A stretch of DNA of 64,000 nucleotides from Xylaria sp. FL1777 (taxonomy: Eukaryota; Ascomycota; Sordariomycetes; Xylariales; Xylariaceae): assembly GCA_022578965.1 (NCBI GenBank), contig MU400508.1, positions 62,001-126,000 of the forward strand. The letters are read 5' to 3'. Shown here in pieces: positions 22,834 through 32,442 of this stretch. The notes below the pieces were generated by a model that saw nothing but the letters and a program-made list of their open reading frames with translations, searched no databases and was not told where the DNA came from. Numbering within the stretch: the stretch's first letter is position 1; every line of letters starts with the position of its first letter. Both the position numbers and the translations under genes were made by a program.

Positions 22834-23125
22834 ATTAGTGAGATATTATCCGGAAAAAGGAAACATTGAAAAGAGAAGAAAAGAAGAAGAAAAGGGACAG
22901 TGTCTCGAAATATCGAAAATCGAGAATAAACTCACGGCCCATCTTCCGAACAATAGGGATCCCGTGCGACCGCAGGTCGACCTGCAGTCCCGTCTCGCGC
23001 AGCTTGGCGGCGCGCTCGATGATGGTGATCTCGTACGTCGATGCCGAGGGGTCGGCGCGTCGCAGCAGCGTCGCGAAGGCAGGGCCGCACACGCCTGCGC
23101 CGATGATGAGGATCTTTAGAGGCAT
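21581..23125 (-). CDS. FAD-dependent monooxygenase (aromatic hydroxylase type)
   Basis: Two exons on the minus strand, 23125-22936 and 22752-21581, give 453 residues. The N terminus MPLKILIIGAGVCGPA is the Rossmann GxGxxG dinucleotide fold that binds FAD; VVGADGQASRTRR is the conserved DG motif and ALLGDAGYCPSPITGMG the FAD-ribityl GD motif. This is the architecture of class A flavoprotein monooxygenases such as salicylate hydroxylase-like and TetX-like enzymes, which use NAD(P)H and oxygen to hydroxylate or epoxidise substrates. The join KMG|LMDAIRKRAV restores the expected segment after the first strand-helix unit. The intron contains a (GT)16 microsatellite. The C terminus has a hydrophobic stretch (LWILTSVIWLLAKL), a possible membrane anchor. 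A methyltransferase gene lies convergent to it, which suggests a small tailoring pair, but this is inference. Confidence 0.88.
22801..22832. repeat. (GT)16 microsatellite
   Basis: Sixteen uninterrupted GT units inside the single intron of the FAD monooxygenase gene, about 50 bases from its 3' splice site (CA repeats on the coding strand). Expected to vary in length between isolates. Confidence 0.95.
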
Positions 23126-24045
23126 TTCGTGCAGCCGAACTTAGGATTCCTTTCCTTTTTTGGCCCTTCCTTGTTCTTTGCGATTTCTCTTCTATCGTAT
23201 CGAGGTTTCCACCTGCGCGATTACCACAAACCTTGGTCGGCGAGCACGCTTATAATGAAAACAGTTTCAGATATACTTCAGAAACTACCAAGTTATACGA
23301 GGGTATGACTAAGATTAGTATTCCCCATCCCCGGATAGCTGCTTCGGTGTAACAAGTTGATGTGTATTTTGGTGGAGTAGTCAGCGTATATATATATATA
23401 TATATCGTCTTCTCCTGTGCCCACGTAGTATACACATGCACCCAACCTACTATTCCGACCGTTTTTCCTGGGGTACCAATAGCTAGTCACTTTACCAACT
23501 TGATAGGTCTCCACCGATAATGCAGGTCATCGTAAAAACGAAGTCGCTTGCGGGCGCTCTCGATCTCGAGCAGCTATAGCTCGTCTCGGGTATCTTCAGC
23601 TAAAACCACATATAGCGTAGATTTGATGTTCGATTCCACTGCGTCATACCGGGAGTGTGGATCGTAGAGGCATCTCGGGGTCGGGTCTAACCGGCCTAAA
23701 CGGCCTAAAATAACCCATATGAATCGGGTTGTCGGGCTCGGGCTCGGGCTCGGCCTTTCTAGGACGGGATAACGTGTGGGTTACTTCATTTATTTATCGA
23801 CGTATGAGGGGAAGGGCATATGGGTGAAGGAGGTAGTGTCGGTATTCGGTGTCCCAAAGGCCGTGCTAAATCTACTTCGAGTGATAATTACGGGATTATA
23901 TGTTGTAATGGGAAATATGCAACTCTCATTACATTAGAGTCAGTAGAGTCCGATATAGATGTCAACAATAATGATTACATTTTAGTCTGTTTTGTCAAGC
24001 TAGAGGAGTATTCCGGTGCATTCATTAGGCGGATATCCATCAGAG
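23126..24045. other. Intergenic region with short tandem repeats
   Basis: No gene supported. A (TA)n microsatellite lies at 23387-23405, and CGGGCT/GGGCTC hexamers are repeated at about 23733-23755. An open frame at 23820-24080 runs into the homogentisate dioxygenase gene antisense and is not accepted. Confidence 0.5.
23387..23405. repeat. (TA)n microsatellite
   Basis: About nine and a half TA units in the upstream region of the FAD monooxygenase gene. Confidence 0.9.
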
Positions 24046-25497
24046 TTAGTCAGTTTGTGGTCGTTTCCAATGCACCTTGACACCACCCCAGCTCTCGTCA
24101 CTGTAGCCCTCCTGGACTTTTCTGCACGTCTTCCGACCCCATTCCGTTACGCCAACCATCAAGCAACTCTCAAACATAAAGGCACAGCTGCCTTTACCCA
24201 CTAACGCCGGCTTGAGGTCCGCGTTGCGCGCACCCTCGAAGCTATTCGCATCAGGCCCATGGCCGCTCATCACGTTGTGTAAGCTGGCCCCTCCGGGCAC
24301 GAAACCTCCCTGTCCTCCCTTCTTTGCATCGTAATCACCCGCAATAAGGCCCATGAACTCAGACATGGTGTTGCGGTGGTACCATGGTGGACGGAAAGTG
24401 CCTTCGGCGACTAGCCAGCGAGGCGGAAAGATGACGAAGTCGGCAATCGCCGTCCCAGGGTGGTCCGATAGCGCCGAGAGCACAGTAAAGATGGACGGGT
24501 CCGGATGGTCGTACGAGATAGAGCCGATGGTGTTGAACCGGCCGAGATCGTACTTGTAAGGATAATAATTACCGTGCCATGCCACGACGTCGAAGGGTGT
24601 ATGTGGCTGTTTAGTCTGGAACAGTGAATTGTTGAACTTGACAGTGATTGTGTAAGAGTTCGGTCCCTCTGAGGCGGTCGCGCCGTAGTCTTCGCTGAAG
24701 CAAGCTACAGGGGCTTGGAAATCGCGAGCATTAGCGAGGCAATTGGAACCGATGGGGCCCAGTTCCGGAAGGGTGAAGTGTCCTTGATATAATTCCAGAG
24801 CGTAGCCTCGCGCTGGACCCGACGGCAGATGGACCTGGTATTTGATACCGCGTGGGATGACGCATATCTCCATAGGCCGTACAAGGAGCCATCCGAGTTC
24901 TGTCCTGATGTCGAGGGAGCCCTCTTGCGCCACAACCAAGAGATCTCCATCTGCCGAGTAGAAAGCAGAGTGGGCGTCCATGGACTTGCCAGCAGCGTAT
25001 ATGTACACGCCGATGCCCTGCTTCAGAGTGGGATCGCCAGCGCCGGCGACGAGGCGCATCCCAGAGACGAAATCAGACTGGTTATCATGATCGAAGGGGT
25101 CCCACCGCAGCTGGTTGGGGATGTACTCGAGTCTCGCAGGGTCGGTAGGCTTGTCGGACTTGAAGGGCCCGTCGGCTACCGAGGCAAAGGGTGGGTGGGC
25201 ACAGGACGGCAAGATCCGGTACAGCCAGGATTGCTGGTTCTCGTGTCGGGGAGCTGTGAAGGCGGTGCCGGAGAGCTTCTCGGCATAGAGTCCGTGCGGG
25301 GGCTTCTGAGGAGAGTTTTGGCCGATCGGGAGGGCACCGGGGACGGCTTCGGTTCTGGCAAGGTGGACACGCAAGGTAAATATATATATCATAGACTGCG
25401 AACGACTGATTAACGACTGATTTACGTACTCGAAATAGGACCCGAAGCCGTTCTGGTACTTGTGCCGTTCGGGAAGCTCAAAGGCTGTGACAGGCAT
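24046..25497 (-). CDS. hmgA: Homogentisate 1,2-dioxygenase
   Basis: Opens the ring of homogentisate to maleylacetoacetate in tyrosine/phenylalanine breakdown, an Fe(II) and oxygen dependent step. Exons 25497-25430 and 25354-24046 on the minus strand give 458 residues. Without splicing the 75-base intron stays in frame; removing it restores [16 protein letters not shown], the conserved start. Family blocks seen are [33 protein letters not shown], the [20 protein letters not shown] cupin strand, [16 protein letters not shown] and [20 protein letters not shown], and [11 protein letters not shown] near the end. Start is ATG at 25497. Fumarylacetoacetase lies about 10 kb away. Loss of this enzyme in fungi leads to homogentisate build-up and brown pyomelanin. 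Identity is firm. Confidence 0.94.
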   Translation of the reverse strand: MPVTAFELPERHKYQNGFGSYFEYVNQSLISRSQSMIYIFTLRVHLARTEAVPGALPIGQNSPQKPPHGLYAEKLSGTAFTAPRHENQQSWLYRILPSCAHPPFASVADGPFKSDKPTDPARLEYIPNQLRWDPFDHDNQSDFVSGMRLVAGAGDPTLKQGIGVYIYAAGKSMDAHSAFYSADGDLLVVAQEGSLDIRTELGWLLVRPMEICVIPRGIKYQVHLPSGPARGYALELYQGHFTLPELGPIGSNCLANARDFQAPVACFSEDYGATASEGPNSYTITVKFNNSLFQTKQPHTPFDVVAWHGNYYPYKYDLGRFNTIGSISYDHPDPSIFTVLSALSDHPGTAIADFVIFPPRWLVAEGTFRPPWYHRNTMSEFMGLIAGDYDAKKGGQGGFVPGGASLHNVMSGHGPDANSFEGARNADLKPALVGKGSCAFMFESCLMVGVTEWGRKTCRKVQEGYSDESWGGVKVHWKRPQTD

Positions 25498-25887
25498 CAC
25501 GACTTGTAATTGTCAATTCTTTGGTGTTGGAGCGAGTAACTAATCTGGTACAAACTGCAAATAATTTGGAATGAATCGAGGGAAAATCGTCAATGGCATT
25601 TTGGAGAACAGGTATCTAACAACGGGAGTCAAGGGGGATTAATATGTCATAACGACGGGTAGGTAACGGCTACTGCAGGTTTACCTAGGGAGAACAAGAG
25701 GGCGAGAAGAGACCCCAAATTCCGTCACGTCTACTGCAGCGGTGGTCTTGGAGAAGTTGGGGATCATGGCGGGGTTAGTCCGACGCTAGCCAGCCATACC
25801 CGGGGTTCTGGCCCGGGGTTTCAATACCCGCTACATATATGGTGTACCCATATAGCCTACCTTTCGTACAATAACGAGGGTATACAG

Positions 25888-25916
25888 GTGTACGATAAGT
25901 GTACGATAAGTGTACA
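25888..25916. repeat. 11-bp tandem repeat GTGTACGATAA, 2.6 copies
   Basis: Two full copies (25888-25898 and 25899-25909) followed by GTGTACA. Located about 400 bases upstream of the homogentisate dioxygenase start codon; could be a regulatory repeat or a replication slip. Confidence 0.6.
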
Positions 25917-26839
25917 TCATGTTAGATAAAAGTGTATCCGGGGTTCTGTCGATGGTACCTATTGTGCAAGTAAAGTGCCTCTTCCTATTTCATTCTATAA
26001 ATTTAGCCTGACTAACTTTGGGAATGCTCAGTTCTGCACCAATGCTATAACTGCCCATACTAGGATATCAAATATTTCAATGATTTGTGTAGCGAGCAGG
26101 TAGTAAGTACCTTCATTCCTAAGGACATAAGCAAGTCAATGCCCAGTAGCAAAGTCAAAAGCCATTGACCTCAGGTACTGAAATTCATCTCTTTCTCTCT
26201 CATCTAATTACACCTGCATGCCTACATCCTAGCTCCTCATAGCTAGCTACCTTAGGTCAAAGAAGACGCTGATGAGATAAGGCACCATACCCAGGTAGGT
26301 ACCGGTATAAGATACCAAGAAAAGGAGGGGAGCTCCCTTCGGCAGTTCATTTAAAATAGTACACATATACCCAAGTGAAGTATTTATTTTGAGTACATAG
26401 CATCTCCAAATATTTTCTCTTACTTGTAAGCACTGTTTATACCTATATGTTATTACACTTCCTTCAAACTACGTCCCTAGGTTGGATTTTTGTCGAAACA
26501 ACTATCTATATAGATGTATCAACTTTATTTTCCACCAAGTATCGGCTCGGCTGCTCCGAGTACGTGGTCACGGATCTTGGTATTCCCTGCCAAGATCGCA
26601 ATTCGCTATGAGACAAACATCAACAGCCAATCTCGACCGATGCCAAGTCGACCACATTTCCTGTACAGGCAGGCGATGGCTCTTCCCAAGCATTCTTTGA
26701 CGAACTCTCCAAATCTCCCCCACTCGATATCCAACGTGCGAGTCAAGGATCATTGGTAATACTACATCTTGGTAATATGTGGTGGTGAGCGTAGGATAAG
26801 CGATGCTGAGATTGACTGTTATATAAGGTAGGTATGCAA

Positions 26840-26848
26840 TATAAATAG
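26840..26848 (+). promoter_or_regulatory. TATA-like element of dipeptidyl-peptidase IV gene
   Basis: TATAAATAG about 145 bases upstream of the start codon, followed by a short GC patch and a pyrimidine-rich leader. Good match to the fungal TATA consensus. Confidence 0.45.
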
Positions 26849-26990
26849 CCGCCCCGACCCAGTTCCCTCTTAGTTTCTTTATCTAGCTGTACACCTCGTC
26901 CTCCCTTGGTGCTTGTTGTCTCTGCGGACTGGGGTTGATTTTGTGACTTCCATAGTATATAGCTCACTTCACTGGGCCGGCTTAGCTACC

Positions 26991-29484
26991 ATGAGGCTCT
27001 CAACTCTCGTGTCTTGTTTAATTGAGGCCTTGGTCCTGCTGCAATCTACGGGTCTAGCTATTGAGCCGCCTCGACAGCCCTACCAGCCTACCGGTAACGG
27101 CGACAAGATTCTGACATGGAACGAAACATTTGTGAAGAACCAGTTTGGCGCTAGCCGTATTTCTGTTAGCTGGCTCTCTGGCGGCGAGGATGGACAATAT
27201 GTGAGCATTTGACGAGACTTTAATACACCCGCAACTCAATTCGATGTTCGAATAACCCTGTAATGAGAGTTCAAGTTTTGTGTGTTGTCAGCGCGCTACC
27301 GGGCCGCTTAGATCTTAACCATAAGCTCCAGTGGCTAACTCCCATCTCCTAAAGATCTACCAAGCCGACGATGGCGCCTTGATACTCGAGAATTTCATTA
27401 CTGGGGAATCTTCCACGTTCGTCTCCGCCGATGTCATCCCTAGCGGAGTGAGGGAATACTGGATTCACCCAGATCTGTCGAAGGTGCTCTTTGCTACTAA
27501 CTACACCAAGCAGTACCGCCACTCATATTTTGCAGATTATTCGGTCCTGGATCTCGCTTCGGGTGAAGTCACCCCGCTAGTCAACGATCAAGTCGGTGAC
27601 ATTCAGTACGCCGAGTTTGCTCCTGTTGGTGAGGCAATCGCATTCGTCCGGGATAATAATCTTTTCTTGAGCCTGAACGGCACTATTTCCCAGATCACGG
27701 ATGACGGCTCTCCGGATATGTTTAACGGGGTTCCTGACTGGGTGTACGAGGAGGAGATTCTGGGGAGCCGCTCGGCTCTATGGTGGTCGCCCGATGGCCA
27801 AAAGCTCGCGTACCTTGGATTCAATGAGACTGGTGTTGAAACCTTTGTCGTTCCGTATTTCATGGACGACATGAAGATCGCCCCGGTATACCCTAATAAT
27901 CTCGACCTGCGCTACCCGAAGGTTGGCACCAAGAATCCAACTGTCAGTTTAACTCTACTCACAATCGGGAGTAATGACAAAGAGGTCGTTCCTTTGAATG
28001 CATTTGATGAGGACGATTTGATTATTGGAGAGATCGCATGGGTCACAGAGAACCATGACAGTTTCATTTACACCGCTTTCAACCGCGTGCAAGATTTGTC
28101 GAAACACATACGCGTTGATATTGGTGATGATGTCACAACGGAAGTGCTACGAGAGCGTGATGGTACAGACGGCTGGCTTGACAACAACATCGCAATACAA
28201 TACGTTGGGCCTATCAACGGATCTAGCACCGCTTACTACGTTGATCTTTCCGATGAGTCCGGCTGGCAACACATCTACTTATATGCTGCCGATGGGTCAA
28301 GTTCAAAGGCTCTTACAAGCGGAGACTGGGAAGTCGTCAGCATCCTGAAGGTTGATACGTCACGTCAATTGATATACTATACCTCGACAGAGCATGATAG
28401 TACTGAAAGGCATATTTACAGCGTCTCCTATTCTAATAGCGAGAAAAGCGCACTTGTCGATGACACCGTAGCAGCGTCCTGGAGTGCTTCTTTCTCCTCG
28501 GGTGGCGGTTATTATATACTCAGCTATCTCGGCCCAGATGTGCCGTACCAGGAACTGTACGCTGTCAATGACACCAACACGCCGTTGCGCACTGTTACGT
28601 CAAATGATGGGCTCTGGAACACACTTCAGGGGTACAACTTACCGAATAGCACATATTTCAAACTAGAGCACCCCGATGGCTATACCATGGATGTCAAGCA
28701 AGTACTCCCACCAAACTTCAATCCAACTAAGAAGTATCCCGTCCTCTTCACACCCTACGGTGGTCCAGGCGCCCAAGAAGTCAGCAAGCAATTCGCCACC
28801 CCCGGCTGGAATGCGTACATATCATCCGACCCTGAGCTTGAATATATCACATACACAGTGGACAACCGAGGCTCGGGCTACAACGGCCGAGCCTATCGAT
28901 CCCTGGTGGCATCTCACCTCGGCGAATTCGAAGCCGAAGACCAGATCTGGGCCGCGAAAGAACTCGCCTCGCACCATAGCTTCATCGACGCGAAGCACAT
29001 CGGCATCTTCGGCTGGTCATACGGCGGATACCTCTCATCGAAGGTCGTAGAGGCGGACTCGGGTGTTTTCTCATTGGCGCTGATCGTGGCGCCCGTGAGC
29101 GACTGGCGCTTCTACGACAGCATGTACACGGAAAGGTACATGAAGACGTCGCAGATCAACCCCGACGGCTACGCGAAGACGGCGGTGCGCAACGCCGAGG
29201 GCTTCAAGAACATCGCGGGCGGCTTCGCCATCATGCACGGGCTCGGCGACGACAACGTCCACTACCAGAACACCGCCGCGCTCGTCGACCTGCTCGTCGG
29301 CGCCGGGGTGCCGCCTTCGAAGATGCAGTGGCGCGCGTACACCGACTCCGATCATTCGATCAGCTACAATGGCGCTTATACGTACTTGTATAAGGAGATG
29401 ACGCAGCTACTGTTTCGAGAGAAACTCCGGGGTAATGAGACGGTCACCCATCAGTGGACGAAGAAGGCTACGATTGAGGAATGA
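26991..29484 (+). CDS. dpp4: Secreted dipeptidyl-peptidase IV (S9B)
   Basis: A serine exopeptidase of 779 residues that removes X-Pro or X-Ala dipeptides from peptide N termini outside the cell. Exons are 26991-27200 and 27355-29484, joined in phase 0 as EDGQY|IYQADDGA; the branch site CTAAC lies just before the acceptor. Residues 1-23 are a signal peptide. The eight-bladed propeller follows with the DWVYEEE substrate-binding double-glutamate motif near residue 210. The C-terminal alpha/beta hydrolase domain has the triad Ser625 (GWSYGG), Asp702 (GLGDDNVH) and His737 (DSDHSI), plus YGGPGAQ and DNRGSGYNGR. Many N-glycosylation sequons fit secretion, and no transmembrane anchor of the vacuolar DAP2 type is present, so the extracellular form is meant. 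Confidence 0.93.
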
Positions 29485-30742
29485 AGTAGCCGTTGGACAT
29501 AGATAATTTTATTATTCCCAATATTAGATTTCGAGTAGTGTGTAATGCAATAACATAACATCATGTGACTATGTAACACTGGAAATATCCGAGTGATGGT
29601 AAAGTGAGTGAACGACGCCATATAGTAGAGGTCTTTGGTCGGCTTAGTATACCGGCCAAACAGCCGCTCTCGTTGTCTCGATCACCAGACAAGGGCAATA
29701 TGGAGCAGATGTCGAGTCATGGACCGTAACGTGTCGGAGACACGCTGCTAGATAATAATCATTTTACACAAATAATAATTATAATAACTTTAAAGCATTT
29801 TTAAAAAATTAAATTGTATTCTTATACAAGGCTAGAACTTCTGTTTGTCGGAAGTATGTGGTAGTGGCCCACGGTTTACGGAGGGCCATTACCACATACC
29901 CCCGACAATAAGAATTTAAACCAAAGAACCAGAATATTCGTACACTAATAAATAGGTAAGTAGTTTAATTCTATTAAACATAGCTTTGTACGATTAATTA
30001 ATCCAATTGAATATAAGTATACGTACGAAAAGAGTCATTAGTCCGATTTGACATCTTGACTCTAGTCTAAATTCTTATGCCCTCCATAGTCGGAGCCTAG
30101 TAGCATTCCGCGAGCTATAAGTCATTCTCACGTACTTGTTCCAAAAGGAGTCATTCGCGGAACAGTCAATTGGCCTGGATTTAGCTCCGCGTCGTAAGGT
30201 TAGGCAATGGGTGACGAGCCACTGTTCTAGTCTGTTGGCATTGCGAATCATGAATACAGGGCTAAAAGTGATCAGGGGCTCATTTCCAGCATCTTTTAGG
30301 GGATGAGCCATTGACATGGAGGGGTCATGCGCTGGCTTAATGTTCGCCTCGTCTATTTAGGTTATCGTTCGGGCTCGATGAGGCATCCTCTTCGTAAGGA
30401 TTTAGACAAATTTTGATACGCGAAATAGATTGCACTGCCCGTTTGTGCATATCGCTTACTTTGTGCCATCTCAGCTCGAGAGGCCAACTGAGGGCTGGAG
30501 GTCAGCTGGGACGCTTCTTTGTCTGTTGATCCTTCGTAGGCCGGAGCCTGCTGGGGCTTTCGACTCTCATAAACAAAGACGAGGAAACCTTAAGTCAATT
30601 TCGTCATTGAATTCAATTATGCGCTCATGGTGGGTATGGTTTCTAGTCTCTCTACGTTGTAGTCCGTTGATCGGAATCAGTAAACATTGCGCGAAGGCGC
30701 TTGTTTAATTATTCTATAAGCTCAGCGCGAAGACGAGCCGCC
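29485..30742. other. Intergenic region with repeat element copy 2
   Basis: Holds the second copy of the palindromic element (29760-30046) and about 700 bases without recognisable content before the STAND-like gene. A small dyad CGTGTC-GGA-GACACG is at about 29730-29744. Confidence 0.5.
29760..30046. mobile_element. Palindromic, MITE-like repeat element (copy 2)
   Basis: The core at 29845-29908 is an imperfect inverted repeat with 26-base arms (TTGTCGG...TGGCCC, three mismatches) separated by 12 bases, the same motif as the arms of the element at 12195-12650. Flanking similarity extends beyond the core: TAATAATTATAATA and GAACTTCTG on the left match the reverse complement of DNA right of the copy 1 core, and AAAAGAGTCATTAGT and ATTAATCCAATTGAAT on the right match DNA left of it. 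The outer arms seen in copy 1 are missing here. No transposase frame is present. Confidence 0.6.
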
Positions 30743-31450
30743 ATGATACCATCTGTGATTAAGCAAGTCTTTGGCATAAACATGATGACGAGGGAGGACT
30801 TCTCAAAGTTAACTAAGAGACTCGACTTAGCATTCAACTGCGTTGTTCACTTTGAGGCTCTCGAAGAGAAACGAGGCTACGATAACGGCAAGCAGTTCCC
30901 AGCCGATCTTTACAACAGCGGTATTCAGAAACTATTACTTGATCACTGGCTGTCCAATGGGCCTAACATCTATACATTCGACGCCGATGGCTATAACTTC
31001 GATGCAGGGCTAGCTGGTTGCGAATGGGCTGCGTTCCTGCGTGTCCGGGATCCAGACGCTGTTATACTGCGCGTGTATCCCAAGGATCGTACAACGAAGG
31101 CACAGCATATCCTATGCCAGCTGTTAAGTTCCCTCATCTATAATTTCGCCACTCTTGTCCCGGACAACTTCGACAAGGTTCCTGACCTATATAGACGAAA
31201 TTTCGAATTACTAGCACAAGGCGGTCCCCGGGGCATTGATGCAGGGCTCAGAATCCTTGAAGCTCTACCGCCACTCGAACTCCGCGGAGGGAGAATTCTG
31301 TGCATCGTGGACACATTGAATCTGGCTGAGGAAAAGAGCACAGTTGACGATGTAAAACAATTGACGATGGTCCTCGGAAGGATACTGGCGCGAAATAATG
31401 GGCGCCTGCTTTGCACCATGGCGAAGCGAAACACAGCTTCTATGCAGTAA
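30743..31450 (+). CDS. STAND/NACHT-like fragment protein lacking a P-loop
   Basis: A 235-residue frame with a strong start context (GCCGCCATGA). I do not recognise a named family. The second half resembles the part of a STAND NTPase that follows Walker A: RTTKAQHILCQLLSSLIYNF is like the segment after the P-loop, and GGRILCIVDTLNLAEEK looks like a Walker B strand followed by an acidic turn, then a NNGRLLCTMAKR strand like a sensor. No GxxxxGK[ST] is found upstream, so either the P-loop was lost or the similarity is to a non-ATPase relative. The N-terminal half is alpha-helical and charged. It ends 102 bases before the convergent vWA gene and opens an island with vWA, CorA-like and kinase genes. 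A missed 5' exon is possible. Confidence 0.65.
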   Translation: MIPSVIKQVFGINMMTREDFSKLTKRLDLAFNCVVHFEALEEKRGYDNGKQFPADLYNSGIQKLLLDHWLSNGPNIYTFDADGYNFDAGLAGCEWAAFLRVRDPDAVILRVYPKDRTTKAQHILCQLLSSLIYNFATLVPDNFDKVPDLYRRNFELLAQGGPRGIDAGLRILEALPPLELRGGRILCIVDTLNLAEEKSTVDDVKQLTMVLGRILARNNGRLLCTMAKRNTASMQ

Positions 31451-31551
31451 CTTGAGTTTCCTAATGGGGAATTACCTCAATATGAAGCCTATGGTAATAT
31501 CAAGGGGTATCGTTTTCTTAGTACCTAGCCTTGGGCATATGCACAAATCAC

Positions 31552-32442
31552 CTAGACTTCCATATAGTCAATTGACCGTCTCACTCCCCCAAGCAAAACC
31601 TTCAGGATACCCTTGTGCGAAAGTTCACCGGGGATTCCAGTCCAAGTTGTCATATCCACCATATCCCTGACTCCTCGGTCTTTCCAGATCTGGTCGTCTA
31701 CGAAGCGGACAGTATCGTCGGTCACCTCCCGACCGGCATCGCCTACCCGGAAGAGCTGCACACCCACTTGATACTGTGGAGCCCCGAGAATATCAAGCCG
31801 TCTCGCAGTCCGCGTGAGAGTACCGAAATAGTCCTCATCAGTATCCCATTGCAAATCCGAGATGATGATGATGTTGAGTGGAAGGATCAGCTTCTTGCCA
31901 CCACTTTGTCGGACGTGAGCCTCGTACGCATCGATGTAAGGGTCCAAGATCGATGCTAACCGCTTATCCATTCGACATTTACCTTTCGGCTTGACATTGT
32001 GATAGATTCCCGCAACGTTGTCATGCATATCAAGTCTGCCTTTTAGAAGGCCAATATGTTTATATCCGCTGCGGCCAGTTAAGTGGTAGCCTCTCGCTCG
32101 ATGGTTCACGAATTCGAGATCGATCCCGTTCTGATCATACTCGATACAAATCGGCGCGATTATTCTAATTATATCCCCAACCTCGTCCCAGCACTGTTGC
32201 ATAGAGTCGGAATCATCAATAAGTAGGAGCGTATCGATGTGCTTGAGGGCAGCATATGGATTGTCAACATTGCCGATGTGATCCAGGAACAATACTTCAT
32301 GCCTAGATCCTCGACAAGATCGTCCTTCTGTCTGCTCTGGCGGACCAGACGGGATGGTTGATTCTAGGGGGTACGGAAGTCCTTTATTTTTATCAGCTTT
32401 CCGTTGCGCACATTGATCACTCCGACCTGAAATACTTACCAT
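31552..32442 (-). CDS. von Willebrand factor type A (vWA) domain protein
   Basis: A single-exon protein of 296 residues. After a basic, Pro-rich N terminus (1-60) a vWA domain begins with HIDTLLLIDDSDSM, which supplies the metal-ion-dependent adhesion site D-x-S-x-S (Asp76, Ser78, Ser80). Downstream are the helix-strand units PICIEYDQNGIDLEFVNH, a strand LNIIIISDLQWD that should hold the distal MIDAS aspartate, and the C-terminal GILKVLLGGVRRS. This is a widespread but uncharacterised fungal cytosolic vWA family; such domains bind partner proteins through a metal. The start is ATG at 32442; the next bases GTAAGTATTTCAG look like a splice donor followed closely by an acceptor but are too short to be an intron. 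It is convergent with the STAND-like gene. Confidence 0.82.
   Translation of the reverse strand: MVSISGRSDQCAQRKADKNKGLPYPLESTIPSGPPEQTEGRSCRGSRHEVLFLDHIGNVDNPYAALKHIDTLLLIDDSDSMQQCWDEVGDIIRIIAPICIEYDQNGIDLEFVNHRARGYHLTGRSGYKHIGLLKGRLDMHDNVAGIYHNVKPKGKCRMDKRLASILDPYIDAYEAHVRQSGGKKLILPLNIIIISDLQWDTDEDYFGTLTRTARRLDILGAPQYQVGVQLFRVGDAGREVTDDTVRFVDDQIWKDRGVRDMVDMTTWTGIPGELSHKGILKVLLGGVRRSIDYMEV

Larger units (their letters stand above)
25498..26990. other. Intergenic region between divergent genes, 1.5 kb
   Basis: Shared upstream region of homogentisate dioxygenase (minus) and dipeptidyl-peptidase IV (plus). It contains an 11-base tandem repeat at 25888-25916, several GGTACC motifs near 26295-26310, and a TATA-like site for the peptidase gene. 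Confidence 0.5.

Noticed and set aside
27321..27354. Exon 2 of dipeptidyl-peptidase IV starting at the earlier AG at 27330-27331
   Set aside because: That acceptor gives the wrong phase; the AG at 27353-27354 after a CTAAC branch site keeps the frame and gives the family-like EDGQY-IYQADDG join.
32430..32442. GTAAGTATTTCAG right after the start codon of the vWA gene, like a complete donor plus acceptor
   Set aside because: Thirteen bases is far too short for an intron, and removing a longer piece to the next acceptor breaks the reading frame.
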